This document shows positions 63,325-64,000 of a DNA stretch of 64,000 nucleotides, piece by piece (within the stretch, counting starts at the first letter, position 1; each line of letters starts with the position of its first letter). Both the position numbers and the translations under genes were made by a program. The stretch is from positions 1 to 64,000 of the forward strand of contig CAUJDF010000004.1 of NCBI GenBank assembly GCA_963169045.1, in the 5' to 3' direction. The notes beneath the pieces were generated by a model, which saw nothing but the letters and a program-made list of their open reading frames with translations, had not been told where the DNA came from and made no database searches. The DNA comes from Myxococcota bacterium (GTDB lineage Bacteria > Myxococcota_A > Bradymonadia > UBA7976 > UBA1532).

Positions 63325-64000
63325 ATGGCGAATCGAAAGCATGAGACGGCGGGATCGCTGCGGAAGGCGGGGCTGCTCGCGTTCGTGGCGTGGCTCATCG
63401 ACGCCGGGCGCGAGCGCTTCTGCGTCGCGCTGGCGGGACGCATCTACGTGGAGCCGATCGCCGCGGCCTATGCGGCCGTGACGAAGCCGGCCGCCGGGGC
63501 CGCGCCCGCTGCGGACGGGCCCTCCGGCGAGACGTTACAGGCGCACACCGACCTGGGGCTCGCCATCTGGTACGGCCTGGCCGGCCTCGCGACCAACCTG
63601 GAGTGCGACGCGGCGACGCGCGGCGCGGCGGTCCGCACGCGGGACTTGTTCGGGGGAAAGCCGATGAGCCCGCACATGCGACCCGAGCAGCGCGTCGAGC
63701 GCGCCGCCGCCGTCCGGAGCGAGCTGCCGTCGCGCGAGGCCGAGATGGCGCTGCTGACCGCGGCGCCGGGCGGCGCGGCGCTCGTGCGCTGGATCCACGA
63801 GTGGTGCGCCGTCGCGGCCGGCATGGCCGAGGGCTTCGTGGACGCGGCGGTCGAGCGCAAGAAGGCCGCGCCGCGCGCGGCCTCCGAGGACACGAAGGGG
63901 ACGAAAGTGCGCCGGCTCCTCGGGCTGGTCAACCGTGCCCGCGTCGCGCTGCGCGACGAGGTCGCCCACGACGAGCGCCTGCCGCGCACGCTCGAGACGG
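63325..64000 (+). CDS. Uncharacterised protein, partial (runs off window)
   Basis: At least 225 codons with no stop before the window end. ATG 63325 follows GAAGAAGGGAGAGAC. Begins MANRKHETAGSLRKAGLLAF, no signal peptide; a helical pattern (WLIDAGRERFCVALAGRIYV, YGLAGLATNLECDAATRG, RWIHEWCAVAAGMAEGFVDA) and a basic linker (VERKKAAPRAASEDTKGTKV) before a further helix. Three Cys, no recognised motif. Downstream of a sigma54-type promoter and after the hairpin array, so not part of the DISARM operon. Function unknown. Confidence 0.75.
   Translation, partial: MANRKHETAGSLRKAGLLAFVAWLIDAGRERFCVALAGRIYVEPIAAAYAAVTKPAAGAAPAADGPSGETLQAHTDLGLAIWYGLAGLATNLECDAATRGAAVRTRDLFGGKPMSPHMRPEQRVERAAAVRSELPSREAEMALLTAAPGGAALVRWIHEWCAVAAGMAEGFVDAAVERKKAAPRAASEDTKGTKVRRLLGLVNRARVALRDEVAHDERLPRTLET

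Noticed and set aside
62633-63443. Long minus-strand open frames over drmC and the hairpin array
   Set aside because: Low-complexity Arg/Gly/Pro translation caused by the GC-rich repeats; the 43-bp period breaks any coding frame, and drmC on the plus strand has clear motifs.

Overview
The window is very GC-rich (roughly 70-75%), densely packed with genes on both strands, and rich in Ser/Thr kinases, lipoproteins with Gly-rich or Asp/Ala-rich linkers, and TPR/PEGA proteins. This fits a large chromosome of a Myxococcota bacterium (Polyangia-like). That is inferred from gene style; no rRNA or other phylogenetic marker is present to prove it.

Positions 1-7517 hold an ECF sigma factor/Ser-Thr kinase pair, three lipoproteins (two of them Gly-rich), an RluE/RsuA-type pseudouridine synthase, a membrane protein and a VF530-type DNA-binding protein. 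Positions 7518-18398 are mostly housekeeping: aat, an M55 D-aminopeptidase, Ppx/GppA, SixA, an MscS channel, an MBL hydrolase (the last four nearly all start/stop overlapped), an SDR, and a leftward operon of a ParB-like protein, epmA, birA (catalytic domain only), coaX and an uncharacterised 381-aa protein. Positions 18509-29169 hold a 1234-aa TPR/CHAT-like protein lacking both catalytic residues, a PEGA kinase with its TPR/PEGA partner, yacG with a rhomboid-like membrane protein, a zinc-ribbon/ExbD-like protein and a secreted protein.

Positions 29430-42974 are an envelope and secretion region. It contains a frameshifted gene remnant, a Ca-binding-repeat lipoprotein, a thioredoxin-like lipoprotein divergent from an M60 metallopeptidase lipoprotein, a 900-aa Cys-rich lipoprotein built from ten 10-Cys modules in alternating types, a ferritin-like protein, a small Cys/Pro repeat protein and a beta-trefoil lectin-like protein.

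Positions 43262-62861 form a complete class 1 DISARM anti-phage locus in canonical order (drmD, drmMI, [insert], drmA, drmB, drmC). About 6 kb lie between drmMI and drmA: an uncharacterised gene overlapping drmMI (possibly with a uracil-DNA-glycosylase-like fold), a gap with four evenly spaced TCCGAACA boxes and a sigma70-type promoter, a 955-aa helical protein of unknown function, and an AAA (ABC/OLD-type) ATPase with a Toprim-like partner. The ATPase pair resembles two-gene abortive systems such as PARIS or AbiL in layout, so the locus may be a composite defence island.

Directly after drmC, 62874-63110 holds six palindromic hairpin units at an exact 43-bp period with no cas genes. It is followed by a palindrome and a near-consensus sigma54 promoter feeding an uncharacterised gene that runs off the window. 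The nested DISARM insert and the 43-bp hairpin array are the most promising candidates for something new.
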